From assembly GCA_907165065.1 (NCBI GenBank), contig OU015532.1:31970339-32034338 (forward strand): a stretch of 64,000 nucleotides of DNA, given 5' to 3'. The DNA is from Caprimulgus europaeus. Its lineage: Eukaryota; Chordata; Aves; Caprimulgiformes; Caprimulgidae. Made by a program: the position numbers and the translations under genes. The notes below the pieces were generated by a model. The model searched no databases. It was not told the origin of the DNA and saw nothing but the letters and a program-made list of their open reading frames with translations. Shown piece by piece: positions 15,301 through 29,220 of this stretch (position 1 is its first letter; every line of letters starts with the position of its first letter).

Positions 15301-18300
15301 AAATCTTCTGCTTTGTTTGTTTATAGCTTTATTGGGAGGCATTTCTATAATACCAGTAAGAAACACTACTTTATACTTCTGGTTTGATTAACTGATAGAA
15401 GTAGTTTCATTTAAATAAATTATGCTTGCAGTGTTGAGTTGCACCTGAGCCAGTGTAGAGTAAAATTTATAATGCCAACCTCAAAAGACTCTTGACTGGG
15501 TCATGGTTGATGATATATTCTAATTAAGTATGTGAGGAGCAAATGTAATAATAATTATCAAATACTGATACCTAATCTGCAATGCTAACCTGGTGCAAGC
15601 TCAGGTGGAATGCTATGAAAAATTGGTTTGGTTTGATTTTAAACTTAGAAGAAAGTTAATGAGTAAAAATATTTCTAATAAAAATTACCCCTGATTCTGT
15701 TATAATTTAATCATTTTAAAAGTTCAGGAAAGTGGCTTTTCAAAATTAATCCTATAACTTCTGTAGTTGTGATGATTGCTTATAAATGAACAGCTGCATC
15801 TTCATTGCCATAGGCTGAAATTAAAGTCCCAAAGTCCCATAGGTTTTGAATTCCATAGCACGTTAGCAAGAAATCTACACATATAGAAAGGCTCATGTTC
15901 TAAGACTGAGCACAATCCATGTAATATTCATGATTAGGAAGGCAAACAAAATACAGCTTTACACCAAATGCTGCAGTGAAAACCACTGTAGAAAATAAAA
16001 AAGTACAAAATAACAAGGCTTACAATAATAATCAGAATAATATGATTTTTAATGCTTATTTTTCATTAAAAAACTTAAATTTTAGATGAAAATGTGTTCC
16101 TTTACCTCATCTGTATTTCTCAGAATTTTGTAATTTAAGTTTAAATAGCTCCCATTGTTGAAGCTGTTGCTTTTATTTTTTGTTTGTGTCCAATTTGGTA
16201 TTGACATAGAAACTCCATGTTACTACTTTCCTTTTTAAGAGATAAACATCATGGTTATTCCTTGCTACTTTTTTTTTTTTATCATTTCAATCTTGTAATC
16301 ATATCTAGAATCATACAGTCTGCAGTATGTTTTCTTAGGAATGGTACAAAAGGCTGTGAAAAATGCAGTGATTGAGGGGAGTGATCATGATCTCATAATT
16401 CTGTGTCTCAGAATATAAGCATCATGTGTGTAATTCAGCATGCTCTTGGTATTAGAATGGAAGTATCATGGCCCTCAAAAAATTCCTCTATGTATTTTGA
16501 GCAGCAAATGCAATTTCAATGCATGGGAATGAGGTAATCAGAAAATCTTCAATTTTTTTAGAAGATATCAATTTTCTACACTTGACACAGTAGTGTAGTC
16601 ACTCAATATTTGTTTACTAGTCAAAAAGCTCTACTCAGAAGCTAGACTTAAGGAGGGATTAGAAAGAGTTGCAAGAGTCCCTTTAAAGACAATTGGTTTG
16701 TTTCATAAACATGTTTCTAAGGGGACTGTTTGTGACTAAGAAAGGTTTATACATTTAACTGAAGAGTTCAAAATGTACTAGTCCAAGTTTATACAAAACA
16801 TGCAAAAAGCCTAAATACACAAATACATAATAGTTGATTTTTTAATTACTATATGCATATACTATTGCTTCTGAATAGATCACTGTTTAAGAGAAACTAC
16901 TGATCATTCTTAGCATTACCTCGCCTGATGTTTCACTGAAACATTGTTGAACTCTTTGCAAACATGATCCACTTTTGACAGAGGTGAACATCTCTCAGAT
17001 AACTAAATTCTTACATGCTTTGTAAAGATAAATATCTGTGGATTGGAGAGTGATGCTATGAAGGCCTCCACTAAAGAAAGACCTCAACTTATGCCTGAAT
17101 TTGCTGTCCCTCGAAAGTTGACAACTTTGGGGAAAGCTTCAGTCAGAGCTTGCACCTTCTTACCTTCTTAGACACAACAATGCAAATCTGTAGGGAAATA
17201 GACTTTATTAATTCCAGCTCCTTGGAATTACTTGGATTTTTTGGTGATGTTTTTGTCCTGATTCTGATCTTTTTTTTTTTCTCAGGAGTGAGGATAAAAA
17301 AAAAGATAAAAAATGAGCATTTTGTTTCATGCAGGAGTAAACAGTCCATGGATTTAGATTGATTGTGAGAAGATTAAGAAATCTAATTAGGCTGGAAAGT
17401 TCTTTTTCAAATGGGCAAAATTTATCTCCTTGACTTAAAGCAAAATCTCATGAATGATTGAAGAATAGGGATTGTACTGCATCTCTTTTTTCCTGTATTA
17501 TTCTGTTATTAAGTGATTATATACCTGTAAAAATTATCCTTGTTTATTTGTTGCTAAAATACATTACAGAATGAGTAGGAATTTCACTCCTATTTGAGAC
17601 TGTTTTATTGGTTTTGCAGAGAGAAACTTAAAACTAGATTTGGAGGAAAGCAGATAGATTTAAAAAACTGACATAATTCTGATATACTTGGTCAATAACA
17701 ACATTGAGAAAAGTCCCCTTACAACCTCTAAGCTGGGAAAGCAGAGTATCTGCTGTTATTACTGAAGCTTTGTTCTGTTAGTGACTTGTTCTGAGTAGGT
17801 ACAAATTAAAATTTCAGAAAAGGTTATTACTGCATATAGCTGTGAAACATGGTCTAAATCAATACATCAGTGGACAGTTTCACTTTATGCTGTTTCTGTC
17901 TGTGATTAGAAACTATTTACTGCAATTTTTTATTTCTAGACTAGATTAAATTCTTCTTACTAGGCTTTTACCTTAAAGTAGTACACAGCTTCATTTATAA
18001 TTGTATTTGAATCTATTTCAATTTAGAGAGCTGGTTTTTCAAATGTACTTTGCGTGTACCTGCTCTCAGAAACATGTGCTAGCCATATTTCAAATACCTA
18101 TACCAAAAAAGACATAGAATATGGATACACATACATGCAATCAATTATCTGATTGAAAAATTTTGATTGAAAGATTTGAGCAGTATTTATTTTGGGGGAT
18201 AATTATTTTGGCTATGTCTGGGTCAAAATGATCAAAATATGTTACTGACTAGTAGGTGTTTTGCCTGTGTAAATTGTTTGGATGGTGCCAGTTCTTCTGC

Positions 18301-18959
18301 CTTTTTCTCAACTTGTGCTGTTCCCAGTCAATTGTCTTGTTAGACATGTATTTATCTTAACCTATACTCAAAAGAGCTTATCTCCTTTGAAGTGGTGTAG
18401 TGTTAGTTAAAAATTATTAAAAGTTTCAACTATGAGTGCTTTGAATCTACAAACTTTAAAATTAATCTTCCCATTCAATTTATTTTAATATAACACTTTT
18501 CAAGGTGTGAAAATTTCACTTTGTTTATCTAATCTTTTCTCTATTTATTAACACTTCAAATGTATTCTTGAAAATGCACCTTGTTAGCATTTAAATAACA
18601 TTCTTAACCTTAGCAAGTCATCATACTGTGCCTTCTCCACAGATTAATGTTTTGTAGGTCCTCTCTCCAAAATCCAAAGATACTGTTTGGTTATTTTGCC
18701 TAAAAGGGATGTGAGCAAATGGCTAGTGATTAGCACACTATGAAATCTTAAGGACTCCAAAAGTAATTAACTTTGGAGGGCAAGAAAAAGTCATTATCTT
18801 TATTGATGTCAGGTGATACTGGGAGAAAAAAAAGAAGAGATGGTGGCTGTTAGGCTGTACCCTCCTCAGGCATATAAATGCTTTGGAGCATTTCCACACT
18901 TGTGTTCAGCTCAACGTACATTCCTGCTTTAGTTTAACTTGACTTGCTAATGCATGTGA

Positions 18960-19396
18960 AAAATTATACTTTATCTGGGTTGGTGATACCATCTGAGTTT
19001 GTCACAGTAATATTAAAAAAGCATCTACCACCCACTCTGGTACTGTTATTTTTGGGAGTAAGAGATAATAAGGTTTGGGGAGTGTAAATGCTCTTTAATA
19101 ATCCAGCTCTTTCTGGCCAGTGTAATCTTGCTGGAGTGCCTGTCCCTAAGGCTCTAATTGCTGTGATGGAGACTGTAGTACCAAGTGGTATGGGAGGTTT
19201 GGAACAGTGTTGGTATTTGTCTCTTCCCCCGGCAGAATTACTGGGCTCCAGCTCCTTTCCTGCAGCATGGGAGAAGTTCTGCAGTTGGAGAGAGAGAGAG
19301 GAGTAACGGATTGTGTTTACTCCAGGTGAACGCCACTCAGTTTCTGAATGGGAATGCTTGACCCACTCTTCAAAAGCAGGGGAAAAAGCCCTATTA
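18960..19396. other. Unclassified higher-GC block beside a CR1 (possible old transposon or LTR remnant)
   Basis: This block is visibly richer in G and C than its surroundings. It has a minus-strand frame open over 18964-19407 (147 codons) and a + strand frame of 72 codons. The minus frame has no ATG: its nominal first codon is GTG inside the CR1 tail and there is no internal Met, so I do not call it a gene. The translated text matches no family I recognise. The minus strand also has a TATTAAAGAG stretch at about 19095-19105 that could be a fossil polyadenylation region of an LTR. Low-confidence interpretation. Confidence 0.3.
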
Positions 19397-19660
19397 CCCA
19401 GAATCACAGAATGGTTGAGGTTGGAAGGGACCTCTGAAGGTCATCTGGTCCAACCCTTCTGCTCAAGCAGAGACTCCTAGGGCACATGAACCAGGATTTT
19501 GTCCAGATGGTTTTTTAATATCTCCACGGAGGGAGATTTCACAACCTCTCTGTGCAACCTGTTCCAGTGCTCAGTCACCCTCACAGTAAAAGATTCTTCA
19601 GCCCTGTTCTCGATCAGTGAAATTGCGTGAGGTAGCTGCTCAGATTTCTTCAAATCCAAT
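19397..19660 (-). mobile_element. CR1 LINE, 5'-truncated 3' end
   Basis: The 3' terminus lies at 19397, with two octamer copies on the minus strand (ATTCTGTG at 19405-19412 and a variant ATTCTGGG at 19397-19404). The standard CR1 text follows (GGTTGAGGTTGGAAGGGACC on the + strand). The minus-strand frame through 19477-19671 reads ESFTVRVTEHWNRLHREVV and resembles the C-terminal end of CR1 ORF2 (the ...RVVRHWNRLPREVV... region). No reverse transcriptase core remains, so it is a dead fragment. The 3' end abuts the unclassified block at 18960-19396 directly. Confidence 0.92.
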
Positions 19661-20885
19661 AATATAAACATTGAAATGTAGTAGCATTTGTATGAACATT
19701 AAATTGTGACATTATTCTTTTGAGGAGTTGAAAATACTTGCAAAATGACTGGTGTGTAAAAAAGGCTTCTGTCTGGACCAACCATAGTACCTAGTACATC
19801 TTCAACACTGGAGATCTTTTGTTCGCATGATCTGATTATCTTTCTGATGGTGAGAGGGTACATAAACTAAAGAAAAAGCTAAGGTTCCCAACCCTCTCTT
19901 TCTTCTTCCTTTTTTTTAATCTTCTGTGGACTTTTTATAAGAGAACATGCAGAAACTGAATTTCAGCAAGATCTTTAGCTCATTGGTACTGAACTTGCCA
20001 AAGCCATTATATCTGCCTTGACTATTGTAAAGTTAATTTTGTATAAGAAAGAAAATAGTTCAGCAAATATCTATGAAACAGGAAATTTTAAGTGCTTAGG
20101 AGAAAAGAATATGTAGCTGTGTGATGGCTATAAAAATAGAGAAAGAGTAGCTGTCATCCAGTGAAAAAGGTGTGAAAAAGTTCTATTTAGAAACAGTTCT
20201 GCCTACATAACATTTTCTACTCCTTTTTATTGTGGACTTTTAAACGAAAAAATATTTGTGAATTTATAAAAATCTTCTGATAGGTGGTAATTATTCTGAC
20301 ATATGCTTTTGGGGGGAAATATCTCTTTGTTGACACTTCAGTTTACCTCTTACTGCATAAAAATAATTTTAAATACTGCCTTATTCCTACACTTAAGCTT
20401 TGCTTTTAATGTTGTTATATAATATTAATAATAATTATATAGCTTTTAGTATTAAGAGTAATTCAACATTTGTGTTGTAGCTGTCTCTGGAAAACAATAT
20501 TGTGTTATATGTGTATATAGTGAGCCTTTAGGAGCCTAGTGTCTAATCTAAGCTGACATTCAAAGCTCCCTGTATAGTTAAGGGTGAGAGTTTCGTATCT
20601 CTGTGGCTTGATTTCATCCGAAGGTAGATGGAGTGCACTGTTCATGGACATCCCTATCTTTCTTAAACAGCTATCTTGGACTCGATGCATATATTTTAGA
20701 AAGCTAAATTTAGAGGAAGATAAATGCCATTCATAGAAACAACAACAGGATGTGCTACAAAAGAGTTACAGTCTGAAAGTCAGGAAGGAGCTAGGAAGAC
20801 AAACAAAATAATTGGCATATTGAATGTTTGGGCAGTAGTCACAAACTCTTCTTACCTGCTTTCCATATAAACCCTGGACTAGAAG

Positions 20886-20906
20886 TCCACTGCTGAGAGC
20901 AGTGGA
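20886..20906 (+). other. Perfect 9-bp hairpin
   Basis: TCCACTGCT and AGCAGTGGA are exact reverse complements around the loop GAG. The stem is GC-balanced, unlike the AT-rich background. No T run or gene lies beside it; function unknown. Confidence 0.7.
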
Positions 20907-23900
20907 TGTAATTAAACACAGAGCAGCTACAATCTACTATGAGCAGAGTATGTTTTTGGACTAGCATTTAAAGAGGAAAACAGAAGGAGTAAGTTACAAA
21001 AAGATGTGTTTCTGGTTTTGTGCACGTGTGTTTGTGTGTGCCCATTCTGTATGTGTGTTATAATGACTGCATCAGAATGGAAGCTCATCCTGATTTGGAC
21101 ATGAAAGCATTCTTTCTAATCTGAAAACCTAAGATGTATATGTCCTTGTTTCTTTCCTTATATTACTAGACTGGGATGCAGAATAATTCTTATGATACAG
21201 TTGCTATATGTGTTTCTTTACATTTTATCACCACCTGAAATTACTTTTGTCTCTAGCGTTCTTGAACACTATAGGTAAAGGTAATTTCTTGCAGGATCAT
21301 GATTTCAATTAAAAAGTATTCCATAGTAATAAGCATACTCTTGAAAAATCATGTTTCCATGATCACTGTGAATGTTTACTTGCAATATATTAAAAAAAAT
21401 ATGTGCAATTACAAACATTTTAATAGAATCTCTAATCTAAAACTTGAGTATAGCTCATTTACCTGAAATAGGGTATTTGCTTCCTCTGAACAGATACATA
21501 GTAATTAATGTATTAGGTGATGTGATTTCTTGAGCAACTGGCCTTATCTAGGAGGATTTTCCAAAGCTTTTCACAGGCTTTTAAACTATGGAACTTGAGA
21601 AATAGTTTTGAGGAGAAAAGCTCCCTCGGTGATTTGAACTGTTATCACTCTAAATTATAAGATTTACCAGTTCCTACAATTCCTTAAAGTATATTTTAGT
21701 GTTTAAATTAGTAGTTTTTTTCCTTTGGTAATTGTATGTGTAGGAGGCACTATTAAGAAAGGTTCATATTACTATAGCATAGCTTAAAAGCTGTAATTGC
21801 CAACTGAACATTACTTTGCATGAAAAATATTCTTAAGTGCTTTTGTTGATATAAAAAAATCATTGCAGATATCTTGAAAAACACGTGTAATTTTTCTCTT
21901 TCTATTCTGTGATCCTCTTCCAAAAACAAGGTCAGCTCTTCTCTTCTTCAGGAGATTTGTTCTTGTGGTGTATTGTGTGTGCTTGTTTTTTTAATGATTT
22001 TTAAAGCTTTTGCTTCTCAGAGAGGCACTTCACATTTTCATCAAACTCAGGTACTGGATTTTTATTAACATTTTTATTTATTTAGATGCTCACCATTCAC
22101 TGATAGGGTTAAATAGTAACTTTGTACAACATTCCAGACACCTTGGTGATATTGAAAAATAGATGAATAAGCAAATTATTATATTATATTATTAAAAAAG
22201 ATTTATAAGCAAGCTTAATTCCTTTTGAAAAAGTGTTTATATGAGTCAGAAGCATATTGCTGTCCATTAACCATCCTACCACTGTTAACAAATGAAAAAT
22301 TAAAAGAAAAATTAAAACTAATTTCTCTGTTAGCAGATAACATCATGTAATTTGGAGACCTAAACCTAACTCATCTGATTTTATTTTTTTTAAATAGATG
22401 GAACGTTTAAATATCAATAAATAAACTTAAATATTTTTTATTTTGTTTAAATTCTTTATTTTGTTTTCCAATTTTTATTTTATTTTATTTTTTTCTTCTT
22501 CAGGACAGACACCTATAGGAAATGTATTCACTTTCCAACTTAAGGAAACTGATGATCAGAAGATGACAATTAGTTTAGCCTGTTTACTGAACAATTTGGG
22601 AGGCAGAAGGGAAAACGAATAGACAGTTGTTTCTCCAAATACTATTTTAGGGAAATTCTCTGACATACAATTTAATAGCAGCAAAATCTAAAAATTATTC
22701 TTGATCACTTTCTAAATGCTTTTAGAGTTAAATGTAAATGCTATGATGGAATCAAGTGGGTTTTTATTTTATTTGTTAAACAGTATTTCATTTGTTATAC
22801 ATCATTTTACAAATAATATATTTTCAAGGAAACGGAATAAAAACGTTGTGCTTCTGTCCATGGTTTGAAGTCTCTCTTAGTTCTAGAGCTTTTATTTTCC
22901 AGAAACAGGCTTTCTTAAAGTGTAATTAGGCTGTGTTCATTTTCATTGCAGCCCTTTGTCATTGATTTGCACACACACTTCCTCTCTGAGTGTTTCCCAT
23001 CTAAGTGGCTCTCCTTCATAAAATCATAGCAAGACAAAATCTCTGGCTTTTGTCTTTTATTTTGGGGAAATTTAACAGTTTTTGCAGTGGAATCTACAGG
23101 GGTTTTATTAATATCTCTTAAACAAAGTGTAGTAGTTATAATCCTTGTTTTCTCTTTTACACATAACAGTATAATAATAATCTGTAATTCCTCATCTCTC
23201 TATAATTTATTTTTGGGAAATCATCATCAAATCCTTAGCTGATATCCAACAAAAAGGTTTATATTCAAGGTATTGTTTGCTTTGTAAGATGACTCATCAT
23301 CCCTTCTAAGCCTTTAATAATTATGAGGTTTGGGTTTTTTTTCCTTTTATTTAAATCTTTTTAAATTCATAGGTTTCTCTCTCATATAAAATAATCCATT
23401 TCTTCAGAATCATAACTATGTTAAACCTGGATTCATGTAATTCACTCTTGTGACTAGAGCACGATGGACTTTAAACTTGAAGTTTTCATATAACTCTGAG
23501 AACTCATAGGGTTCATAGATTTTACAAAATTTTTAAACTTGCTCTGTTTCAATATCTGAATTCTAGTGAAGGGTTCACTTAATTAAAGTAAAACAAATTG
23601 GTATGTATATGGGTATATGTGTACAGTTATCCAAATGCCACACCTCAAAGATGTGTTATCCATATGAGTTCATCAGTCAGTTTCTTCTGCTAAGGCTAGT
23701 AAAGCTTGCTGTGGACACCTGAGAAGAAAATATTAGAGAACTGCTGTTAGAGAACCCCAAGTTCTAACATATTTTTTCACTTTTCAGCAAGTCACATGCA
23801 TAGGTGCATGTGCTTGGTAATCATCGCATCTGTTAATGTGTCTCAAGAAATACACCACTTATTCTAGCTTTCTGCTTTTATTAGATGCTTGATTCATGTA

Positions 23901-24581
23901 AGGTGTATAATGTAGCTGCAGAAAACATTAATAGTTAGAATTTTGGGAAGAATAATTGCAGATGAAACTTTAAAGGGAACAATTTTTTTCTCCAAAAGAA
24001 GAATGGATCTTTAGTGAAGCTAAATGCATCCAATCAGTAATCTTGAAATGTAAAATCAAAGGTTAGGAAGCCCTGATTTTTTTAACAGATATCAAGAAGA
24101 TTCTTACAGAGCGATATTTATTTCCTTCCAATGTCATAGATTCTCTTCAATATTTTCTTCTTTTATTCAGCTACTTTAAATGCTATGGAAATTACTGTTT
24201 TAATATTTAGTCAGGGAAGGTTAACATTTTAACTCCCTATTTGTGTAAGTGTTCTCTTCAAAGAGTTCCAATATTATTTCTTCTGGATGAAAACAAATAC
24301 AGAACATCAATGCTCTAGAATTGTTACTAGCCCTTGTTTTCCCTTTAAGTTTGGGAAGTCTGTTAGGTCATCAAGCTTTGCTTTGAAAGATAGCCATCTT
24401 TCCATCTGTGATGAATATGTGAACAGACTTTAAGACCAATTAATTCTTTCTCATGAAACAAAGGTAAAAGGACAGGAAGGAGATAAAGACTGAAGGAAAA
24501 AAACCTGACTTGTTCAGATTTCTATGACACTTTGCACATATGTGGGATGTTCTTATGTGTTGCAGTTAAGGTTGTGCACAT

Positions 24582-24601
24582 TTTGTCATTTATATGACAA
24601 A
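24582..24601 (+). other. Perfect 8-bp hairpin
   Basis: TTTGTCAT and ATGACAAA are exact reverse complements around the loop TTAT. No associated gene. Confidence 0.6.
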
Positions 24602-26419
24602 GGTTTTTCATATCTGTTTAAGGCATTGTGAAATACTGCTAATGCATTTGAATAAAACACATTTTTCTTGTCTGAATTTCATTTGCTGAGGTTTTATGCA
24701 AGTGTAGAGAGGAAATGTTGTATGCAAGGAAGAATTTATTTGATTTTCATATTAAGCGTGTTATTGACAATTTTTACATTGCTTGAGAATGGTGTCAAAG
24801 CACAGTCCTATTTTAGCAAGATCTTTTGCAAGATCAGATTTAGGCTGAAGCAGTCAGTAGTGCTGTTATATAGAATTCTGCTCTACAGGCCGTTTGATCA
24901 TGGGTCACAAAAACAGGACGTTAGGGTTAGTAGACTGCTGTACTGTGAGCTGTCAAACGAAAAGCTGAATGTAAATCAGCTGGTGAGAGACTGTAGTGCA
25001 GCCTGTCATTTAGTTAAGGTTTAGCCTTGGCTCCTCTGTTGGGTTTTCCCTTTCACTGTCAGAGAAATTGGCATGGCACACTGGAAAAATATAAGGAGAT
25101 TTAATTAGTGGTTGTGTTGGGATTACCCTGTACTGGTAATGCATTGTGCTTTTAGGCTTTCAAGTGTTCTTTAAGATTGATGTAAAAGCCCAATGAAAAG
25201 CATATATAGTCATATAAATGCCAGACAGTCCTTTCTGAAAGGTACAGTGTGTTCCCCAAAACATTTCAACTAAGGTTCACAAAATAGAGGCACACTTAAC
25301 ATTTAGAGACTATTTCTGTGAATACCATAGAACTCTTACACTTTGAATCAGAGTCTTTAAGCAAACATTTAAAAGTTTAATGGTAACCACAGATAGATGT
25401 ATGCCTGGTAAGTATAGAAATAAAAGCATTGGAAGCATCAGTATCCTTTATTCTGTTGCATCTTCTAACGTTTGTTCTAATGGATGTTTTAAAAGCTGTA
25501 TCAGCCTTCTCAGAGAAAAAAACTTCTGGTGATTATCATCCCTGTACATTCAAAAAAAAACAACCAAACAAAATTTTTATGTATGTTCAGTAATACTAAA
25601 GTCCATGACAGAAGTTTGCATGTGATTGCAAAATAGGAAAATGACTGCCTAAATACATGCTGCTGATGGTACATTCTGCATTTGGTCATTTTCTGTGGCA
25701 GTATTATTCTTCTCTTATGTATGTCTTATCTCTTCATGTATAAAAGGCAATGTACAATACATGACCCTAACTCCAATCGGAATTGTAAATAATTAAAAAA
25801 AATAGAATAATTTTTTATTGGCTATGTTTGCACAATAAAAAAGTAGAGAAAGCCAAATCACAAAATAATCAGGCCTTTATAAGTTAGCTATTTCAAAAAT
25901 GAGATCTGTATTTTAAATAGGTATTTTGAAACTTATATGATAAAAAGAAAGCAAGTAGTTGACTGAGCTTTTGTTCACAGAAACATGAAAAAAAGAGTGG
26001 ATGCAACTGTTAAACAACTGAAAATGATAAATAATCTGACAGTTTACTTCAGACACTAATGGAGTCTAAAAGCTTTTAAAATGACAGAAATTTCACCAAC
26101 TTTCATGATTCATAGGCTTATTTTTGTTATACAGATTGGTCATACAGCTGGCAGTTTTCCTTTTGTGTGACTCTTGTAAATTATTGTTCTCTGTTATCTG
26201 AGTGAAAAGCTATTAGAGTTGTGTGAAGGAATACAACAACATCACTTGAGAAGATTAAAGCAATTCCCAACTGTACATGCATACTATTTCTCCACACTTT
26301 TTTTTTTTTTACTTGTTGTTGTTGACATAACCCTTGAAGAAAATGTGCTACTATTGTGATGCACTTTAAAACTCTGTCTTATTCTACATGAAATACACTT
26401 TGGCACAATTATATTTCTT

Positions 26420-26930
26420 CATGGAACAGTGACGTCCGTTTGCTGCATCCTGGTTTATACATATTGAAATGTAGTGTGTTTGGTCTGGAGTATGACATAA
26501 AACATATTTTTGTTATATTGCGCCTTCTGAAATAACACAGGTTGTAGAATATCCTTTAGTCACTTAATGTCAAGCCTAATGAAATTCCTACTTTGTATTG
26601 ACTGTTTTCCTTTCAGATGTTTTGACAGCAGTTGTCCCTGTTAAGTGCTTTCTGTATTAGGCTCTGCTGGCTTGGACGTAACCGGATCTGTGTTTTGTTT
26701 CAGTGTGTTGTCTGCTGACCTCGAGAACACTTGCATTAGCTGCATTGATCAATCCACATCACATCTCATCGTTTAGGAGACAATTAATACTGTGGCGTAA
26801 AGACTCCCCAGAGCATTTTCTTAGAGCTGGATTGCTTTACACAGAAACCACAGGAGTTGTTTGCAAAAGGGGAGGAAGCCAAGTGGGGGGGAGGCATTAA
26901 GAAAGCTTTGTCTAGGAACTGTTTCATTTT
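26420..26930. promoter_or_regulatory. CpG-retaining, non-repetitive intronic block (candidate conserved element)
   Basis: CpGs appear in GTGACGTCCG (26430), GGACGTAACCGG (26674), ACCTCGAG (26719), CATCGTTT (26767) and GGCGTAAAG (26794), within sequence that is otherwise poor in them. A pyrimidine-rich stretch ending GTTTCAG at 26702 looks like a splice acceptor and is followed by a 65-codon frame, but there is no matching donor or known protein. I read it as a candidate enhancer or, less likely, an unannotated exon. Confidence 0.22.
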
Positions 26931-29177
26931 CTGTGGTGACTTCCACTTATGTCATTCAAACTTTCTTTTTTTGATTAAGTGTTTTGGGAAAAAAAAGCTG
27001 TATTTTGAAGTTGATTTGTTGAAAAGACACTATAACAGGTCACACAAATGCTCTAAAAATCTTGCTCTCAAGAAATATTGTTTGATTGTGATACTTGTAT
27101 AACTTGCTGCTAAGAGTGTAATCATTTTAACTTTAAATTTTATCTCAAAGATTATTAACCTGACAGCTTTTGAAATACTGATTAACATATTTTAATCCTA
27201 ATTTTAATTCTTTTTAAATAACATATTTTAGCACATTAAAAAAAAAAAAACAGTGTTTCTTTCTGTCAGTTTCTTCCACAAAGTTTAATTTCAGTATTGT
27301 CTGATATTGTTTCTTCTTTGAAAGGTTTTAAGCATACATGAATATGTAAAGTTAATGAGCAGTAGGATTCTTAGTGTGCTGTTTCATCTTTAGGTAATGA
27401 AATATTTAATCTTTAGAGATCATCCACAGAAGCAGACAAGAAGCATTTACTAATAAAACCCATTTTTTTCTTGCAGATAACTAAGGTTACTATACTATTA
27501 TCAATTAAAGACTATGTTGTAGTGTTGTAAGGTGCATATTTTAAGATGAGTAATATTCCCTGTTATCAGTTTAAGACATAAAGTTGACAAGGAAGGGAAT
27601 TTTAGGGAGGAGGTTACTTACCTCCCCAGTACATTTCTGTAAGCTATGCATTGCCTGTGATTCTTTGCAAATTGTACAATGGTGATGAGGCCAACTAACA
27701 TTTTGCAAACTTCAGAAAACATTGCTAACTTGTTAGTAACTACCACATCATTACATTGTAGTTTTCATTTATTTAGGTAGATTGAATGTAATTTTCATCT
27801 AGAAAAGATTCACATGTAATCATTTCAATAATATTTACTAGGAATACATCAATAACAAAAAAAATATTTATTTTTGTGGTAATTCCATGGCTCAAATTTG
27901 TTATTTTATGTCCCTACCCTGTAATCTTGAATCAAAATGCAGACTGGCATTGAATGGAGATACGTATCTGGCATATCTTTGTGTGGCAGTATTAATATGT
28001 TTTCAGGGATACACTAATACACCATTTCAGTTTGGAAAAGGGTTATGTGGCACTGTAGGCTTTGTCTAAGCCTTTCCAGAGAATTGTAACTAAAGATATG
28101 GTAGTTATTTAATATATGTTGGTAATCTGCATGGAATTGCAAATTCTGAGAGGTAGTATACAAAAGATGAGATAAACTTGGCATCTCAGACTGTCTTTTT
28201 CCAGACTAGAGGGGAAGGCAAGTCATTATAAGAGTCACTGAAATTAAAGGTGAGTGTAAGTAATGGTGATATAAGGGAGAGAGTGTGACAGCCAATACAA
28301 GAAAAAATGTGCTTCAGGCTGGAGAGGAGAGTTAAGCAAGATGATACAGAACAGAACAAAACAGTTAGAACTGAAAACCAAGCAAAACTGAAATGACAAG
28401 GAACAGAAGATTATACTTTGCAGCAGAGTTTGGGAATGAGAAATATGTTCAAGGACTGTTTTTATTAAGCTTCTGTCCTATCGTTACAAGTGAGCATGAT
28501 GGGAAAGTGTCCCTTCCTCTGCTTCATTGCCATCAAAGGCTTAGTATTCTTACACATGGAATAAATACGTATTTCACCTATCAGACCTATTTGACAAGTG
28601 TATAGTGTTTTTCCATGACCTTAGAACATGGATGCTTAGAAGATACTCACGTGGAGTTTAGATATCCTGCAAGAACATAATTTAGGATAACTCCAAACAG
28701 AAGTTCTTGAAATTTAATTTGTGGGGTATTGACTACTTATTTGGTACAAGCTTTCATAATTTCCAGCTGCTGAATCACATTAAAGACAGATTAAACTCCA
28801 TGTATTCAGTCAATAATTGCAGTTATTGCAGGGATGTTGTATGGTAAGAAGGTTATAAAAGATAAAGTGGATACTCAAATATGAGATCAGTTGGTGTTGA
28901 ACCATCTTGCCACAACAACGTGCAGCTTTTTTAAGTAATGATCTAACAATGTCTACACTAAGTGAATGTATTTGCAGTTCGGGTGTTCATTACAAAAGTT
29001 TAATCCAAGTGTCTCTACAATACTGACTATTATGTTCAACCTTGTGTTACCTAAAATTTGTATGGTATTTTAGAATAATCTAGAACTAGGCCAAAATAAT
29101 TTAGAAGACACATATTCTGCACACACTTAACCATAATTGCTAATATTTCCAGCAAAACCTAATGGCTTTCTTCATTT

Positions 29178-29220
29178 ATTTTTGTTGTTTGTTTTGTTGT
29201 GTTGTTTTTTTTTTTTTCTT
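29178..29220 (+). repeat. TTG/T-rich tract about 260 nt before the KH1 exon
   Basis: Units of TTTG, TTG and TGTTG run into 13 T residues. It is too far from the exon to be its pyrimidine tract, but it is U/G-rich in the transcript. Confidence 0.6.

Noticed and set aside
18964..19407. 147-codon open frame on the minus strand as a gene
   Set aside because: It has no ATG; the nominal start is GTG within the CR1 tail. There is no recognisable family and no splice context. Kept only as an unclassified block.
24668..25024. 118-codon + strand frame with a hydrophobic segment
   Set aside because: The first codon is TTG. From the first ATG about 99 codons remain, with one hydrophobic stretch that looks compositional. 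No family or promoter context is seen, and it lies inside an intron on the same strand as NOVA1.
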